DNA from: Cyanobacteriota bacterium
GTDB lineage: Bacteria > Cyanobacteriota > Cyanobacteriia > Phormidesmidales > Phormidesmidaceae
Assembly (NCBI GenBank): GCA_027592485.1
Contig: JAQCKL010000003.1
Coordinates: 1-28,555 of the forward strand
Length of the DNA: 28,555 nt
Direction: 5' to 3'
In this document: positions 8,549 through 16,719 of the stretch, one piece after another
How positions within the stretch are numbered: position 1 is the stretch's first letter
How the letters are laid out: every line of letters starts with the position of its first letter
The notes under the pieces: model-generated
Seen by the model: the letters and a program-made list of their open reading frames with translations, nothing else
What the model was told of the DNA's origin: nothing
The model's database searches: none
Translations under genes and position numbers: made by a program

Positions 8549-9484
8549 ATGGTGACTCTACCCTACCAGCCCCCCGTCTCTAACCTGCTCAGCTATGGTC
8601 CCTGTAAGGGCAGCAAAGTCAGCGACTGGCCCAATTATGTCGAAGCCCTGGCGCTCACCGCCGACCATATTCCTGACCTGATTGAGCTGGTGCAGGATGC
8701 CACCCTCTGGCAGTTTTGGGACGAGACCCAGACTGAGGATGACTTACCGGAGCTGGATGCTGAGGTGGATCCCTTTAGTGCCCCCATTCATGCTTGGCGG
8801 GCTTTGGGGCAGTTAAAGGCGATCGCGGCGATACCGGTGCTGATTCAGGTCTTAGTCCAACAAGATGTGGACTGGTGCTGGGACGAACTCCCCGATGTAT
8901 TTATGCTGATTGGGCCGGAGGCGATCTCCCCCCTCCAAGCCGCGATCTCAGACCCCGACATCCCAGATGAGTCTAAGTTCACCCTCGGTGACGGCATGGC
9001 CAAAATTGCTGGGCTGTACCCTGATAGTCGCGACGATTGCGTCCGAGCGCTCACGGATTGCTTGGCTATGTCGGAACAGAACTCCCCCGACGTGAATGGC
9101 AGCATCTGCTGTAATTTGCTGGATCTCAAAGCCGTGGAATCGGCCCCAGTCATCGAAGCGGCCTATGAAAATAACCAGGTTAATCTAAGGTTTGCGGGGA
9201 CTTGGGCGACGGTACAGATCGAGTTGGGACTCAAAACCAAGGAGGATTTTGAACCCAAAGACTTTGAGCTGCCCTATGACCCCAAGCTGGACAGGATTCG
9301 GGATTATCTAGACCAATTGGAGCGGGCTAAAAAGCCCACCGCCTGGGAAATTGGACTCCCCATCGATCGCCATGTGTTTGACCAAGATGCGCCCCCCGCC
9401 TTTAAGGCGCTGGTGCGATCGCCGAAACCGGAGGTTCCATGGCTTTGGCGATCAGGCAACCCCAGGGAAAAAGCAGAAAAGTAA
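8549..9484 (+). CDS. HEAT-like repeat protein, probable 3' frameshift
   Basis: 311 aa from ATG 8549, with an AGGA ribosome site 8 bp upstream. Alpha-helical repeats of the HEAT/DUF1186 kind are visible: HAWRALGQLKAIAAIPVLIQVL, then VFMLIGPEAISPLQAAISD, then DCVRALTDCLA. Such proteins are usually scaffolds. The frame ends RSGNPREKAEK, but if the C4 run at 9460-9463 is read as C3, the frame continues as SGNPGKKQKSKKKKKR and stops at TAA 9501-9503, a natural-looking Lys-rich tail. This suggests a one-base insertion (or sequencing error) near the 3' end. Molecular function unknown. FolB starts 27 bp downstream. Confidence 0.75.
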   Translation: MVTLPYQPPVSNLLSYGPCKGSKVSDWPNYVEALALTADHIPDLIELVQDATLWQFWDETQTEDDLPELDAEVDPFSAPIHAWRALGQLKAIAAIPVLIQVLVQQDVDWCWDELPDVFMLIGPEAISPLQAAISDPDIPDESKFTLGDGMAKIAGLYPDSRDDCVRALTDCLAMSEQNSPDVNGSICCNLLDLKAVESAPVIEAAYENNQVNLRFAGTWATVQIELGLKTKEDFEPKDFELPYDPKLDRIRDYLDQLERAKKPTAWEIGLPIDRHVFDQDAPPAFKALVRSPKPEVPWLWRSGNPREKAEK

Positions 9485-9511
9485 GAAGAAAAAGAAACGT
9501 TAAGTAACCCC

Positions 9512-9970
9512 ATGGACGCCCTTCACATTACCGATATCCGGGCCTATGGCTATACCGGCGCATTGCCCGAAGAAAATGTGCTGGGGCAATGGTTTCGGGT
9601 GGATCTAGTGCTATGGCTCGATTTGGCCCCGGCAGGCGCATCGGACCAATTGGCCGATACCCACAACTACGCCACCGCCACCTTAGCCATTCAGGACCTG
9701 ATTCGCACGACGCCGTTCCGGCTAATCGAAGCCCTGGCCAGCGAAATTGCCAAAACCGTCTTGCGGCTGGACGATCGCCTCACCCAGGTCCAGGTCCAGC
9801 TCACCAAACTCACCCCGCCGATTCCAGAATTTGCCGGGCAGGTGGCGGTGGAGATTCAGCGCGATCGCACCTTCCTCAACGGTCCTTCCCCTCAGCCTTT
9901 GAGGATTCTCCCAAAATCCTCAAAGGTTGGCTCCTCAACGGCGTCATCCCTTGACCCTTCCGGTTTCTAG
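9512..9970 (+). CDS. folB: Dihydroneopterin aldolase FolB with an altered C-terminus
   Basis: FolB converts 7,8-dihydroneopterin to 6-hydroxymethyl-dihydropterin in folate synthesis. Visible family residues: GALPEENVLGQWF (16-28, containing the active-site Glu), Tyr53 of NYAT, LIEALASEIA (71-80) and catalytic Lys99 in QLTKLTPPIP. The fold is complete by about residue 124 (FLNG). The last 28 residues (from PSPQPL) are not family sequence. They come from a 59-bp insertion with a perfect hairpin, flanked by a 10-bp direct repeat. Joining across the repeat would restore FLNGVIP and a TGA stop at 9952-9954. The enzyme is probably still functional because the core is intact. Confidence 0.88.
   Translation: MDALHITDIRAYGYTGALPEENVLGQWFRVDLVLWLDLAPAGASDQLADTHNYATATLAIQDLIRTTPFRLIEALASEIAKTVLRLDDRLTQVQVQLTKLTPPIPEFAGQVAVEIQRDRTFLNGPSPQPLRILPKSSKVGSSTASSLDPSGF
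9883..9941. mobile_element. 59-bp palindromic mini-insertion in folB with 10-bp direct repeats
   Basis: TCCTCAACGG occurs at 9873-9882 and again at 9932-9941. Between them lie 49 bp with a perfect 12-bp stem: CCTTTGAGGATT (9896-9907) and AATCCTCAAAGG (9915-9926), loop of 7. The direct repeat looks like a target-site duplication. Removing one copy plus the insert (59 bp, not a multiple of 3) restores a plausible folB ending. It has no coding capacity, so it must have been mobilised in trans or arisen by a replication slip. Confidence 0.65.
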
Positions 9971-10033
9971 CCCCCTTTCCCCTGGTGCTCCCCTGCCATC
10001 CGCAATCGAGCTTGAACTGATGCCATCAGGTCG

Positions 10034-10954
10034 TTAGGATTCATGCAACCAAGCCAGCAGATATTGATTAAACCGTTCGGGCTCTTCGTCAAAGAGACAG
10101 TGGCCCCCAGGGACGGGCTTGAGGGTCACATAGGGGCTGAGGGGTGCTAATTGCTGGCCCCAACTGAGGGGAATCACCTGGTCCGCTTCCCCCCACAGCA
10201 ATAATGTCGGCCCCTGTAACTGGGCCACGAGGGGCTTTGTGGCCGGGGTAAATTGCACCTCCGTGCGCGATCGCACTAAATAACACAGGGTGCGGGCCGC
10301 GCCGCGATCGCGGGTGGGCTGCACATACTGCTGCACCAGGGCCTCATCGACGCGATCGCGCCGCTGGTAAATGCTCCGCAATGCGGCTCGGAGAATACCG
10401 GGTCGCCGGACCCCATAAAACACCGGGCGAATGAGTAAGGGGGTGGAAAACAGCCGCTCCATCGTGCGGGCCACCTTTTCGAGCCAGCCAGACAGCAGCT
10501 CTTCGCGGGCGGCGGGCAGGGTCAGGAGCACCAACCGATACAAGGTTTCAGGATGGGCGATCGCCAGGTCCAGCGCCACCAGCGCCCCTAAGGAATGGCC
10601 CAGTAACACCATCGGTCGGCGGATCCACTGCCGCCAAAAGTCATAGACCTGGGCTTGCCAAAGATCACTATTCAACAGGGTTGCCGCTTTTTGGGAGCCG
10701 CCAAACCCCAGTAAGTCTAAGGCGTAGACCGGTTGGTGCTGGGCCAGCACCGGCAGGTTATCCCGCCATTGATTCAAACTGGCCCCAAATCCGTGCAGTA
10801 GCAATAGGGGCGGTTTTTGTTGGGCCACAGGATCCTGAGGCAACAGCACCGTATAGCGGATGCGCCAGCCCCGCACAGGGAAGTAGCGCTCCTGGCCCAA
10901 GGGGGTAACCGGGCTACCTAGGGAGACCGGGTTAATGGCGGGGAAGTTAACCAT
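10034..10954 (-). CDS. Alpha/beta hydrolase
   Basis: 306 aa with a complete catalytic triad: HGFGAS oxyanion motif (54-59), nucleophile Ser121 in GHSLGA, acid D258 in WGEADQVIP, base H285 in PGGHCLF. DLLGFGGS (80-87) is the usual strand-4 turn. No signal peptide is obvious. The ATG at 10954 lies inside the end of the upstream mscS gene (8-bp overlap), so the two are translationally coupled and cotranscribed. Cyanobacteria carry many such lipase/esterase-like proteins, and nothing here fixes the substrate. Convergent with folB across 63 bp. Confidence 0.88.
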   Translation of the reverse strand: MVNFPAINPVSLGSPVTPLGQERYFPVRGWRIRYTVLLPQDPVAQQKPPLLLLHGFGASLNQWRDNLPVLAQHQPVYALDLLGFGGSQKAATLLNSDLWQAQVYDFWRQWIRRPMVLLGHSLGALVALDLAIAHPETLYRLVLLTLPAAREELLSGWLEKVARTMERLFSTPLLIRPVFYGVRRPGILRAALRSIYQRRDRVDEALVQQYVQPTRDRGAARTLCYLVRSRTEVQFTPATKPLVAQLQGPTLLLWGEADQVIPLSWGQQLAPLSPYVTLKPVPGGHCLFDEEPERFNQYLLAWLHES

Positions 10955-12749
10955 GGTGATGGTCAGATGTTACAGAAGTTGGCACCTTTGCCTCTGGAGC
11001 CACAATCATCACCTGTTGCTGGGGTACCCCAATGGGAATGCCGGCTTGATCGAGGGCCGCTTTGAGGCGACGGCGGTATTCTCGGGCCACATCCCATTGC
11101 TTTAAGGGTTGGGTCTGGATCCACATGCGGATGATTGCCCCAGCATGGTCGAGGTGGTCGACCCCCAAGAGTTGGGGTGGCACCAAGATCAACGACCCCC
11201 AGATCTGATCTTGATCCAGGTCCTGGGCGACTCGGTCTACTAGCTCTAGGGCCTCATCCAAGTTGGCGCTCAGGCCCACGGGGATTTTGAGATCCACCCG
11301 TGACCATTCCTTCGACAGATTTTCGACCACAGCAATTTGGCCGTTGGGAATCGTGATCAATCGCCCCTCTTCGTTCCGCAGTTGGGTGATGCGCAGGTTC
11401 ATGGTTTCCACAAAACCAGCGACGCCATTGGTGACAATCACGTCTCCCACGCCGTACTGATCTTCCACCAAAATCAGCGTCCCATTGATGATGTCTTTGA
11501 TCACACTCTGGGAGGCCAATGAAATGGCAATTCCCAAGATTCCGGCTCCGGCGAGTAGCGGCGCGACTTCGACTCCAAACTGGGATAGGGTAATCAGAAC
11601 GGCGGCAATGGTGATCGCGACCGCCACGACCCCTTTAATCACCGCTGAAAAAGTGGAGAGCCTTAGCACTAAGCGCTGCGATCGCTCCGGGGAAATTTCG
11701 GCCCGCTCCTCGACGGTGAGGCAGAGGCGATCAAACCAAAATTCAGTAAATCGAATCAGGCCATAGGCCCCCAGCCCCACCAGTAACAGTTGAGTCGGAA
11801 ATCGCAGCAGGGGGATCAAAAGAGGCTGTAGCCAGCGGGTATGGGGATAGAGTCCCAGGAGGGCAAACCCCAATCCCACCCAGATCAAAATTTGGCCCAA
11901 ATGCAGCAGTTGGTGCTTGAGCACCAGCAGCCGTTGATAATAGCGATCTAAGAGGGAGTGGCGCAGGGCGGTGGTGGGCGGACCGGTCGTTGCCACCGAC
12001 TCCGCCAGGGTCAAGTGGGGCGATCGCGTTACCCGGTTGGTCGCCAAGGTTCGCCAGCGCTGTAGCCGCCCTTCGATTTTGGCCAAGACCACACTGATGA
12101 TCAGCGCCAAGCCAATCAGGGCGATCGCCCAATAAGTTTGCTGCCACAGGGCTTGAGGTTGGCGTTCGTGGTAGTAACGGGTCAGGGCTGTCTCGACCGC
12201 GTCGATGACTTCACTGACCCGCAAAGTCACGCTACCGCTCAGCTGGACATCCAAGGCCGTGATTGTTAGTAAGTCCTGGTCATTCACCGAGAGGACTGGC
12301 TGCCGACTCTGTTCATCCACGCGCTGGGTGACCGTTAAGTCTGCTGGGGTAAGACGCTGCTGCTCAATATCCTCAATATATTGTCGGGCGATGGTTTTGA
12401 GGCGACGCTCAATATATTGGGCGCGGGCCTGGGCTGTGAGTCCATCGGTAACCGCTAGGGCTGCGACCGTGATGACGGTACGGCCATCGAGACGGACCGG
12501 GGCCTGGCTTATTTGGGTGCCAGACCAGTTCAATAAAGGTTGAATCTCAGCGGGAGCAAGGGTTTCCAATGTTTCGATGAGGGTGGGGGTCGAGGGCTCG
12601 GTTGCTTGCGACCAAGCGGGACTGGCAATGGCCCAGAGCCAGCAACAAACCAGGGTAATCCCCAGTCCATACCCCAGCCTATAAAAGCGGCGGCGATACC
12701 GCTGTCCCCAAAACCAGGGGGCAGATTGTCCCGTTAATCGTCGGCTCAC
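10947..12749 (-). CDS. MscS-family mechanosensitive channel (large, YnaI/MscM-like)
   Basis: 600 aa, GTG start at 12749. An N-terminal signal or first membrane helix is followed by a periplasmic domain (about 50-205). Several membrane helices follow at about 208-228, 275-300, 318-335 and 365-390. The pore-lining helix and beta domain are recognisable from VEVAPLLAGAGILGIAISLA and SQSVIKDIINGTLILVEDQY to GVGDVIVTNGVAGFVETMNL and the RNEEGRLITIPNGQI motif. The C-terminal alpha/beta vestibule continues to the His-rich tail. The extra N-terminal helices make it larger than E. coli MscS (286 aa). It opens under membrane tension to release osmolytes. First gene of an operon with the hydrolase. Confidence 0.92.
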   Translation of the reverse strand: MSRRLTGQSAPWFWGQRYRRRFYRLGYGLGITLVCCWLWAIASPAWSQATEPSTPTLIETLETLAPAEIQPLLNWSGTQISQAPVRLDGRTVITVAALAVTDGLTAQARAQYIERRLKTIARQYIEDIEQQRLTPADLTVTQRVDEQSRQPVLSVNDQDLLTITALDVQLSGSVTLRVSEVIDAVETALTRYYHERQPQALWQQTYWAIALIGLALIISVVLAKIEGRLQRWRTLATNRVTRSPHLTLAESVATTGPPTTALRHSLLDRYYQRLLVLKHQLLHLGQILIWVGLGFALLGLYPHTRWLQPLLIPLLRFPTQLLLVGLGAYGLIRFTEFWFDRLCLTVEERAEISPERSQRLVLRLSTFSAVIKGVVAVAITIAAVLITLSQFGVEVAPLLAGAGILGIAISLASQSVIKDIINGTLILVEDQYGVGDVIVTNGVAGFVETMNLRITQLRNEEGRLITIPNGQIAVVENLSKEWSRVDLKIPVGLSANLDEALELVDRVAQDLDQDQIWGSLILVPPQLLGVDHLDHAGAIIRMWIQTQPLKQWDVAREYRRRLKAALDQAGIPIGVPQQQVMIVAPEAKVPTSVTSDHHHG

Positions 12750-12798
12750 CAGACGGCTTCCTAAAGTGATGGACCCCTTAAAAATAAGACATACTTTA

Positions 12799-12829
12799 GC
12801 CAGGGCAGGGCAATCCTTGCCCCTGGCTG
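12799..12829. promoter_or_regulatory. Inverted repeat in the divergent mscS/kinase promoter region
   Basis: AGCCAGGG (12799-12806) and CCCTGGCT (12822-12829) form an 8-bp inverted repeat with a 15-bp spacer, 22 bp before the kinase ATG and 50 bp before the mscS GTG. It could be an operator or a 5'-leader hairpin of the kinase gene. No factor can be named. Confidence 0.3.
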
Positions 12830-12851
12830 CGTAGATAAATTCTCCCTCGGT

Positions 12852-15095
12852 ATGATTGGGACCGTATTGGCAAACCGCTATCGTCTGCTCAAGCTCTTAG
12901 GGGCTGGGGGGTTTGGCCGCACCTATTTGGCGATCGACCTGCAGCAGGGCGAACAGCATTGCGTGGTCAAACATCTGACACCCGCTAATCGCACCGAAAA
13001 CTTTTTGCAGACGGCCCGTCGCCTCTTTGATGCGGAAGCCAAAGCGCTACAACAGTTGGGGCAGCATGATCGCATCCCCCAATTGGTCGATGCCTTTGAA
13101 GCAGATGCCGAATTCTACCTGGTGCAGGCTTATGTGGATGGTCATACCCTGACCACCGAACTCCAAAATAAGGAACCCTGGTCAGAACAGGCGGTGATCG
13201 ATCTGCTGGCGGAGGTGCTGCCGACCCTGGCCTTTATCCATGGGGAGCAGGTGATCCACCGGGATATCAAGCCCAGTAACCTGATGCGTCGCCAGGATGG
13301 CAAAATTGCCCTGATTGATTTCGGCGCGGTCAAGGAAATCACCACCCAGGTCCAGACCGGCAACCTAGAACAATTTACCGTCAGCATTGGGACCCAGGGC
13401 TATGCCCCCGCTGAGCAACTGTCGGGCCGCCCCCGCTACAGCAGCGATTTGTATGCCCTAGGAATAACGGCGATTCAGGCCCTGACGGGGCGATCGCCCA
13501 TGGCCATTCCCGAGCATCCTGAAACCGGGGAATTGTGCTGGCAAGAACTTGTGCCCGATCTGAGGCCGGGCCTGGGGATTTTCTTGAGTCGCTTAGCCCA
13601 TTCATCGGTCTATCAACGCTATACCGCTGCGGAAATCGCCCTCGACGACTTAGGTCGTCTCGACAGCCTGTCGCCGGTTACGGTGCAACCCATTGACCAA
13701 ACCGCCCTCGGCCCCCATGGGGATTCGGCCCGTTTAAACCAGTGGTTGCCTGGGCCAGGGCCTAAGGCCCTGGCGATGCCAGAAACGGTGATGGGGGAGC
13801 GGTCACCGATCTCTGCCCCCACCTTGATTCAACCCACCAGTTCACCCCGTCGTCCTTGGGAAGGGGCGATCGCGCCGGTGCTCATCGGCCTCCTGATGGT
13901 GGTGATTCGCAGCCTGGGGGGTTGGATGCCCCTAGAGCTGATGCTCTACGACAAACTGGTGCAGGCGCAGCCGCCGATCCCCCCTGACCCTCGCCTGCTC
14001 GTGGTCGAAATCACCGAAACTGATCTGCAAAAATTGCAACGCCCGACCCCCGCCGATCAAACGTTGGCCGAGGCCCTGGTCATTTTGCAATCCCACCAGC
14101 CGCGAGTGATTGGCCTCGATTTGCACCGAGAACTCCCCCAAGGGGAGGGCCATGATCAACTGCTGCAGGCCCTCGCAGCCCCCAATATTATTGCGATTCA
14201 AAAAATTGGCGATCGCCCCAGCGAAACGGTCCCCGCCCCCGCCTCAGTCCCCCCAGAGCGGGTGGGCTTTAACGACCTGATTGTGGACCCGGATGGGGTG
14301 ATTCGTCGCAACCTGTTATTGGCCACAACCGGACACAGTGATGATGCTCCCACCGGCTACTCCCTCGGGTTTCAGGTCGCCCTGCAATACTTGGCAGCAG
14401 ACGGCCTCACCCTAGAGGCTGATCCCGATAATCCCAGTCAGTTTCAATTGGCGGGTACGGTCTTTGAGCCCCTCAGCGCCACCTTTGGGGGTTATCAGTC
14501 CGTGGATGGGGCCGGTTACCAAGTGATGCTCAATTACGATGGCGCTCCTACCGTTGCCGAACGCCTGAGCCTAACGGAGATTTTGACTGAACAATTTGAC
14601 CCAGCCATCATTCGCGATCGGGCAGTGTTAATTGGCACCACCGCCCCCTCCGCCAAGGACTTGTTTTATACCCCCTATAGCCGTGACGCTACGGTCGATC
14701 ACCAAATGGCAGGGGTAATGCTCCATGCCCAAATGGCCAGCCAGATCCTCAAGGTGGCCCTAGATGGTCAGGCTTTACCCTGGACCTGGCCCAATAGCCT
14801 AGAGGTGCTGTGGATCTTGGGGTGGGCCGCAGTGGGAGGTGGGGCGGGCTGGGGGCTGCAAAAACCCTGGTGGTTACCGCTGGGGGCGATCGTCCTCATT
14901 GTGATTCCCGTGGGCATCCCCCTCTGGGCCTTTGCCCAGGGGGGGTGGCTGCCCCTGTGGCCTGCCCCGATTGCCTTTGCCGCCAGCTTAGGAGCCACGG
15001 TGTTACATCGCAGCTATCGCCATCGTTCCAGCCCTGCACCCCGGCCTCTCCCCCCAGCCCCGATGACGGTGACAGAACAGTTGTCATCCCGCTAA
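12852..15095 (+). CDS. Ser/Thr protein kinase fused to a CHASE2 sensor
   Basis: 747 aa. The Hanks-type kinase domain (about 10-270) has the glycine loop LGAGGFGRTY, the ATP-anchoring Lys40 (CVVKHL), HRDIKPSN with catalytic D138, IDFGAV with metal-binding D156, and GTQGYAPAEQ in the activation segment, so it looks active. A low-complexity linker leads to one membrane helix (about 339-357), then a CHASE2 extracytoplasmic domain (about 362-630: LYDKLVQAQPPIPPDPRLLVVEITETD, RVIGLDLHREL, VGFNDLIVDPDGVIRR). Three closely spaced membrane helices end the protein (about 645-725). This cytosolic kinase/external CHASE2 order is a cyanobacterial speciality. It probably phosphorylates Thr/Ser targets in response to an unknown external cue. 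Confidence 0.93.
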   Translation: MIGTVLANRYRLLKLLGAGGFGRTYLAIDLQQGEQHCVVKHLTPANRTENFLQTARRLFDAEAKALQQLGQHDRIPQLVDAFEADAEFYLVQAYVDGHTLTTELQNKEPWSEQAVIDLLAEVLPTLAFIHGEQVIHRDIKPSNLMRRQDGKIALIDFGAVKEITTQVQTGNLEQFTVSIGTQGYAPAEQLSGRPRYSSDLYALGITAIQALTGRSPMAIPEHPETGELCWQELVPDLRPGLGIFLSRLAHSSVYQRYTAAEIALDDLGRLDSLSPVTVQPIDQTALGPHGDSARLNQWLPGPGPKALAMPETVMGERSPISAPTLIQPTSSPRRPWEGAIAPVLIGLLMVVIRSLGGWMPLELMLYDKLVQAQPPIPPDPRLLVVEITETDLQKLQRPTPADQTLAEALVILQSHQPRVIGLDLHRELPQGEGHDQLLQALAAPNIIAIQKIGDRPSETVPAPASVPPERVGFNDLIVDPDGVIRRNLLLATTGHSDDAPTGYSLGFQVALQYLAADGLTLEADPDNPSQFQLAGTVFEPLSATFGGYQSVDGAGYQVMLNYDGAPTVAERLSLTEILTEQFDPAIIRDRAVLIGTTAPSAKDLFYTPYSRDATVDHQMAGVMLHAQMASQILKVALDGQALPWTWPNSLEVLWILGWAAVGGGAGWGLQKPWWLPLGAIVLIVIPVGIPLWAFAQGGWLPLWPAPIAFAASLGATVLHRSYRHRSSPAPRPLPPAPMTVTEQLSSR

Positions 15096-15152
15096 ACCGA
15101 CAAGGCCGCCAGACGCCTAAAATGGACACAACCCCAGGGAATAACAAGCAAC

Positions 15153-15572
15153 ATGGATTCAGCAGAGCAATTGATTCGCATGGCTGAGGATGAGCTGACG
15201 GAATACAGCACCGAAGCCCGCAAAATTGAGAAGCTGCGCCGCAAGTTTAGCTTTGCCGTGCCCTATCCTCAGCAGCAGGCCGTGCGAGCCCAGGTAGAAG
15301 CGCTGATCCCTCAAAATCCCTGGGCCAAAATTGTAGAAAACAACCGCCAAACAGTGGCACTGCCCTTTTGGGGCGTGGGTGGATTGGGCTTACTCTTGGG
15401 CATTTCTTGGCAACAGCCCTTAGATCTGATGGTTACGGGCGTAGGTTTCTATCTCGCCTTTCAGGTCCAAAAATGGGGCTGGGAACTAGAGGCAAAGCGC
15501 CTAGTTCTCAAAACCCTGGACGATATTGAGGCCGGGGTGCAGACGGCACGACTAGAGGCCAAAACCAGCTAA
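15153..15572 (+). CDS. Small uncharacterised membrane protein
   Basis: 139 aa from ATG 15153, 57 bp after the kinase gene on the same strand, so possibly cotranscribed. Residues 1-65 are helical and charged (EDELTEYSTEARKIEKLRRKF). Two hydrophobic stretches follow: about 68-84 (LPFWGVGGLGLLLGISW) and about 90-104 (LMVTGVGFYLAFQVQ). A charged helix ends the protein. I do not recognise the family. The topology suggests a two-helix hairpin protein with both ends in the cytoplasm. Codon use resembles the neighbours. Confidence 0.65.
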   Translation: MDSAEQLIRMAEDELTEYSTEARKIEKLRRKFSFAVPYPQQQAVRAQVEALIPQNPWAKIVENNRQTVALPFWGVGGLGLLLGISWQQPLDLMVTGVGFYLAFQVQKWGWELEAKRLVLKTLDDIEAGVQTARLEAKTS

Positions 15573-15744
15573 ACCTGTAGACAACGTTCTGTGTAAAGCC
15601 CTGTTGCCATTGCGTTAAGGGGCTGATGTCGCAGGATCAAACATCCGCTAGGGAAGTCAGTTTTGGAGCCAGCCTATCCAACCCCTGCTACCTTGTACCT
15701 TAATGAGCGGTTTTGGCTAATCGTCACTCAGTTACTCAATCCCC

Positions 15745-15756
15745 AAGGAGGTGCCA
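15745..15756 (+). promoter_or_regulatory. Ribosome binding site that fixes the copper-chaperone start
   Basis: AAGGAGGTG (15745-15753) is a near-perfect Shine-Dalgarno sequence. It abuts GTG 15751 with no spacing, so that codon cannot be the start. The in-frame TTG 15757 lies at normal spacing and yields the MATINFTVPDMACSAC family N-terminus. Confidence 0.7.
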
Positions 15757-15954
15757 TTGGCTACAATTAACTTCACCGTACCGGACATGGCTTGCTCCGC
15801 CTGTGCAGAGACCATTACCCAGGCGGTCCAAACTCTAGATGCGGCGGCTACGGTCGATGCCGATCCCACCAGCAAAGCCGTAGCCGTAACGACCACAGAG
15901 ACTGCTGAGCGGATTGCAGCTGCTATCACTAACGCCGGATATACGATTCAGTAA
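15757..15954 (+). CDS. atx1: Copper metallochaperone (HMA domain, Atx1-like)
   Basis: 65 aa starting at TTG 15757, chosen by the ribosome site. A single heavy-metal-associated domain: INFTVPDMACSACAETI with the Cys-x-x-Cys copper site, and a beta-alpha-beta-beta-alpha-beta pattern. Length and sequence are close to the cyanobacterial copper chaperone Atx1 (64 aa in Synechocystis), which hands Cu(I) to the P1-type ATPases CtaA/PacS for plastocyanin and oxidase supply. The conserved loop-5 His near the C-terminus (GHE in Atx1) is replaced here by Tyr (AGYTIQ). No copper ATPase lies in this window. Confidence 0.85.
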   Translation: MATINFTVPDMACSACAETITQAVQTLDAAATVDADPTSKAVAVTTTETAERIAAAITNAGYTIQ

Positions 15955-16116
15955 AAACCCGTATAGTTATAGCAAGGCCTGTTAAATTCTTAACCCATCA
16001 CCCACTCAGGCAAAATTTTTGCCGGAAATGATAGTGAAAGCAAAAAGGGTGGGTAGCCTAGCATACAGGAGCTAAACCAACGCTACCCCCCTTCCCAAGG
16101 AGAGACCATTAAAACC

Positions 16117-16584
16117 ATGACCACGAACCTAAAAGCCCGACTACTACAGCATTTTCTGAACAAGAAGACCGAGGGTGGCTTTACCCTGATTGAGCTACTG
16201 GTGGTGATTATCATCATCGGTATTCTGTCCGCGATCGCCCTCCCTTCTTTCCTCAACCAGGCAAGCCGCGCGAAAGAAACCGAAGCCAATACTTATATTG
16301 GCTCCCTGAATCGGGGTCAACAAGCCTATCGCCTGGAAAACAACTCCTTTGCGACTGACCTGAACTTTATGGAAGTTGGCGTTTCTACAACCACTGAATA
16401 TTACGCTTACACCCTTGTATCGGCTGACGGTGACAGTGCAGAAATGCTAGCAACCTCACAAGATCAGGAGGCCACAAGAGATTTTCGAGGATGTGTAGCG
16501 CTTCTAGGTGATGGCAAAACCACATCCAGCATTGAGAAAGAGGACTCGGCTGATGCAGGAACTTCAGCCCCTGCATGCCCGTAA
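16117..16584 (+). CDS. pilA: Type IV pilin-like protein (PilA)
   Basis: 155 aa, with AAGGAG about 16 bp upstream of ATG 16117. The leader MTTNLKARLLQHFLNKKTEG is followed by the prepilin peptidase site G/FTLIELLVV (cleavage after G21; F22 becomes the N-methylated first residue and E26 the conserved Glu5), then the hydrophobic helix VIIIIGILSAIALPSFL. The C-terminal Cys pair (FRGCVALL and APACP) probably closes the disulfide D-region. It resembles the major or minor pilins of cyanobacteria used for twitching motility and DNA uptake. Stands alone. The 5' leader has a possible hairpin (GGGTAGC / GCTACCC, about 16050-16090). Confidence 0.9.
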   Translation: MTTNLKARLLQHFLNKKTEGGFTLIELLVVIIIIGILSAIALPSFLNQASRAKETEANTYIGSLNRGQQAYRLENNSFATDLNFMEVGVSTTTEYYAYTLVSADGDSAEMLATSQDQEATRDFRGCVALLGDGKTTSSIEKEDSADAGTSAPACP

Positions 16585-16585
16585 G

Positions 16586-16719
16586 CGTTCAGGGGGGCAT
16601 GGGAAAATAAGGGTTTCAGCTCTTGAAATAGTCTGATTTGGCCTAGTTGAGCCTGATTTTTGCCGATCTTGGTTCTCAGCAATGGCTGAAATCCACTAAA
16701 TCCGTCCCCCCCCTGAACG
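16586..16719. repeat. Nested inverted repeats downstream of pilA (possible structured RNA)
   Basis: The outer arms CGTTCAGGGGGG (16586-16597) and CCCCCCTGAACG (16708-16719) are perfect. Inside them, GGGTTTCAGC (16611-16620) pairs fully with GCTGAAATCC (16685-16694), allowing one G-T. A second sequence just outside the right arm (CCATGCCCTG, about 16724-16733) could compete for the left arm. The gap to the pilA stop is 1 bp. It could be a structured 3' UTR, a small RNA or a repeat element. Confidence 0.55.
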
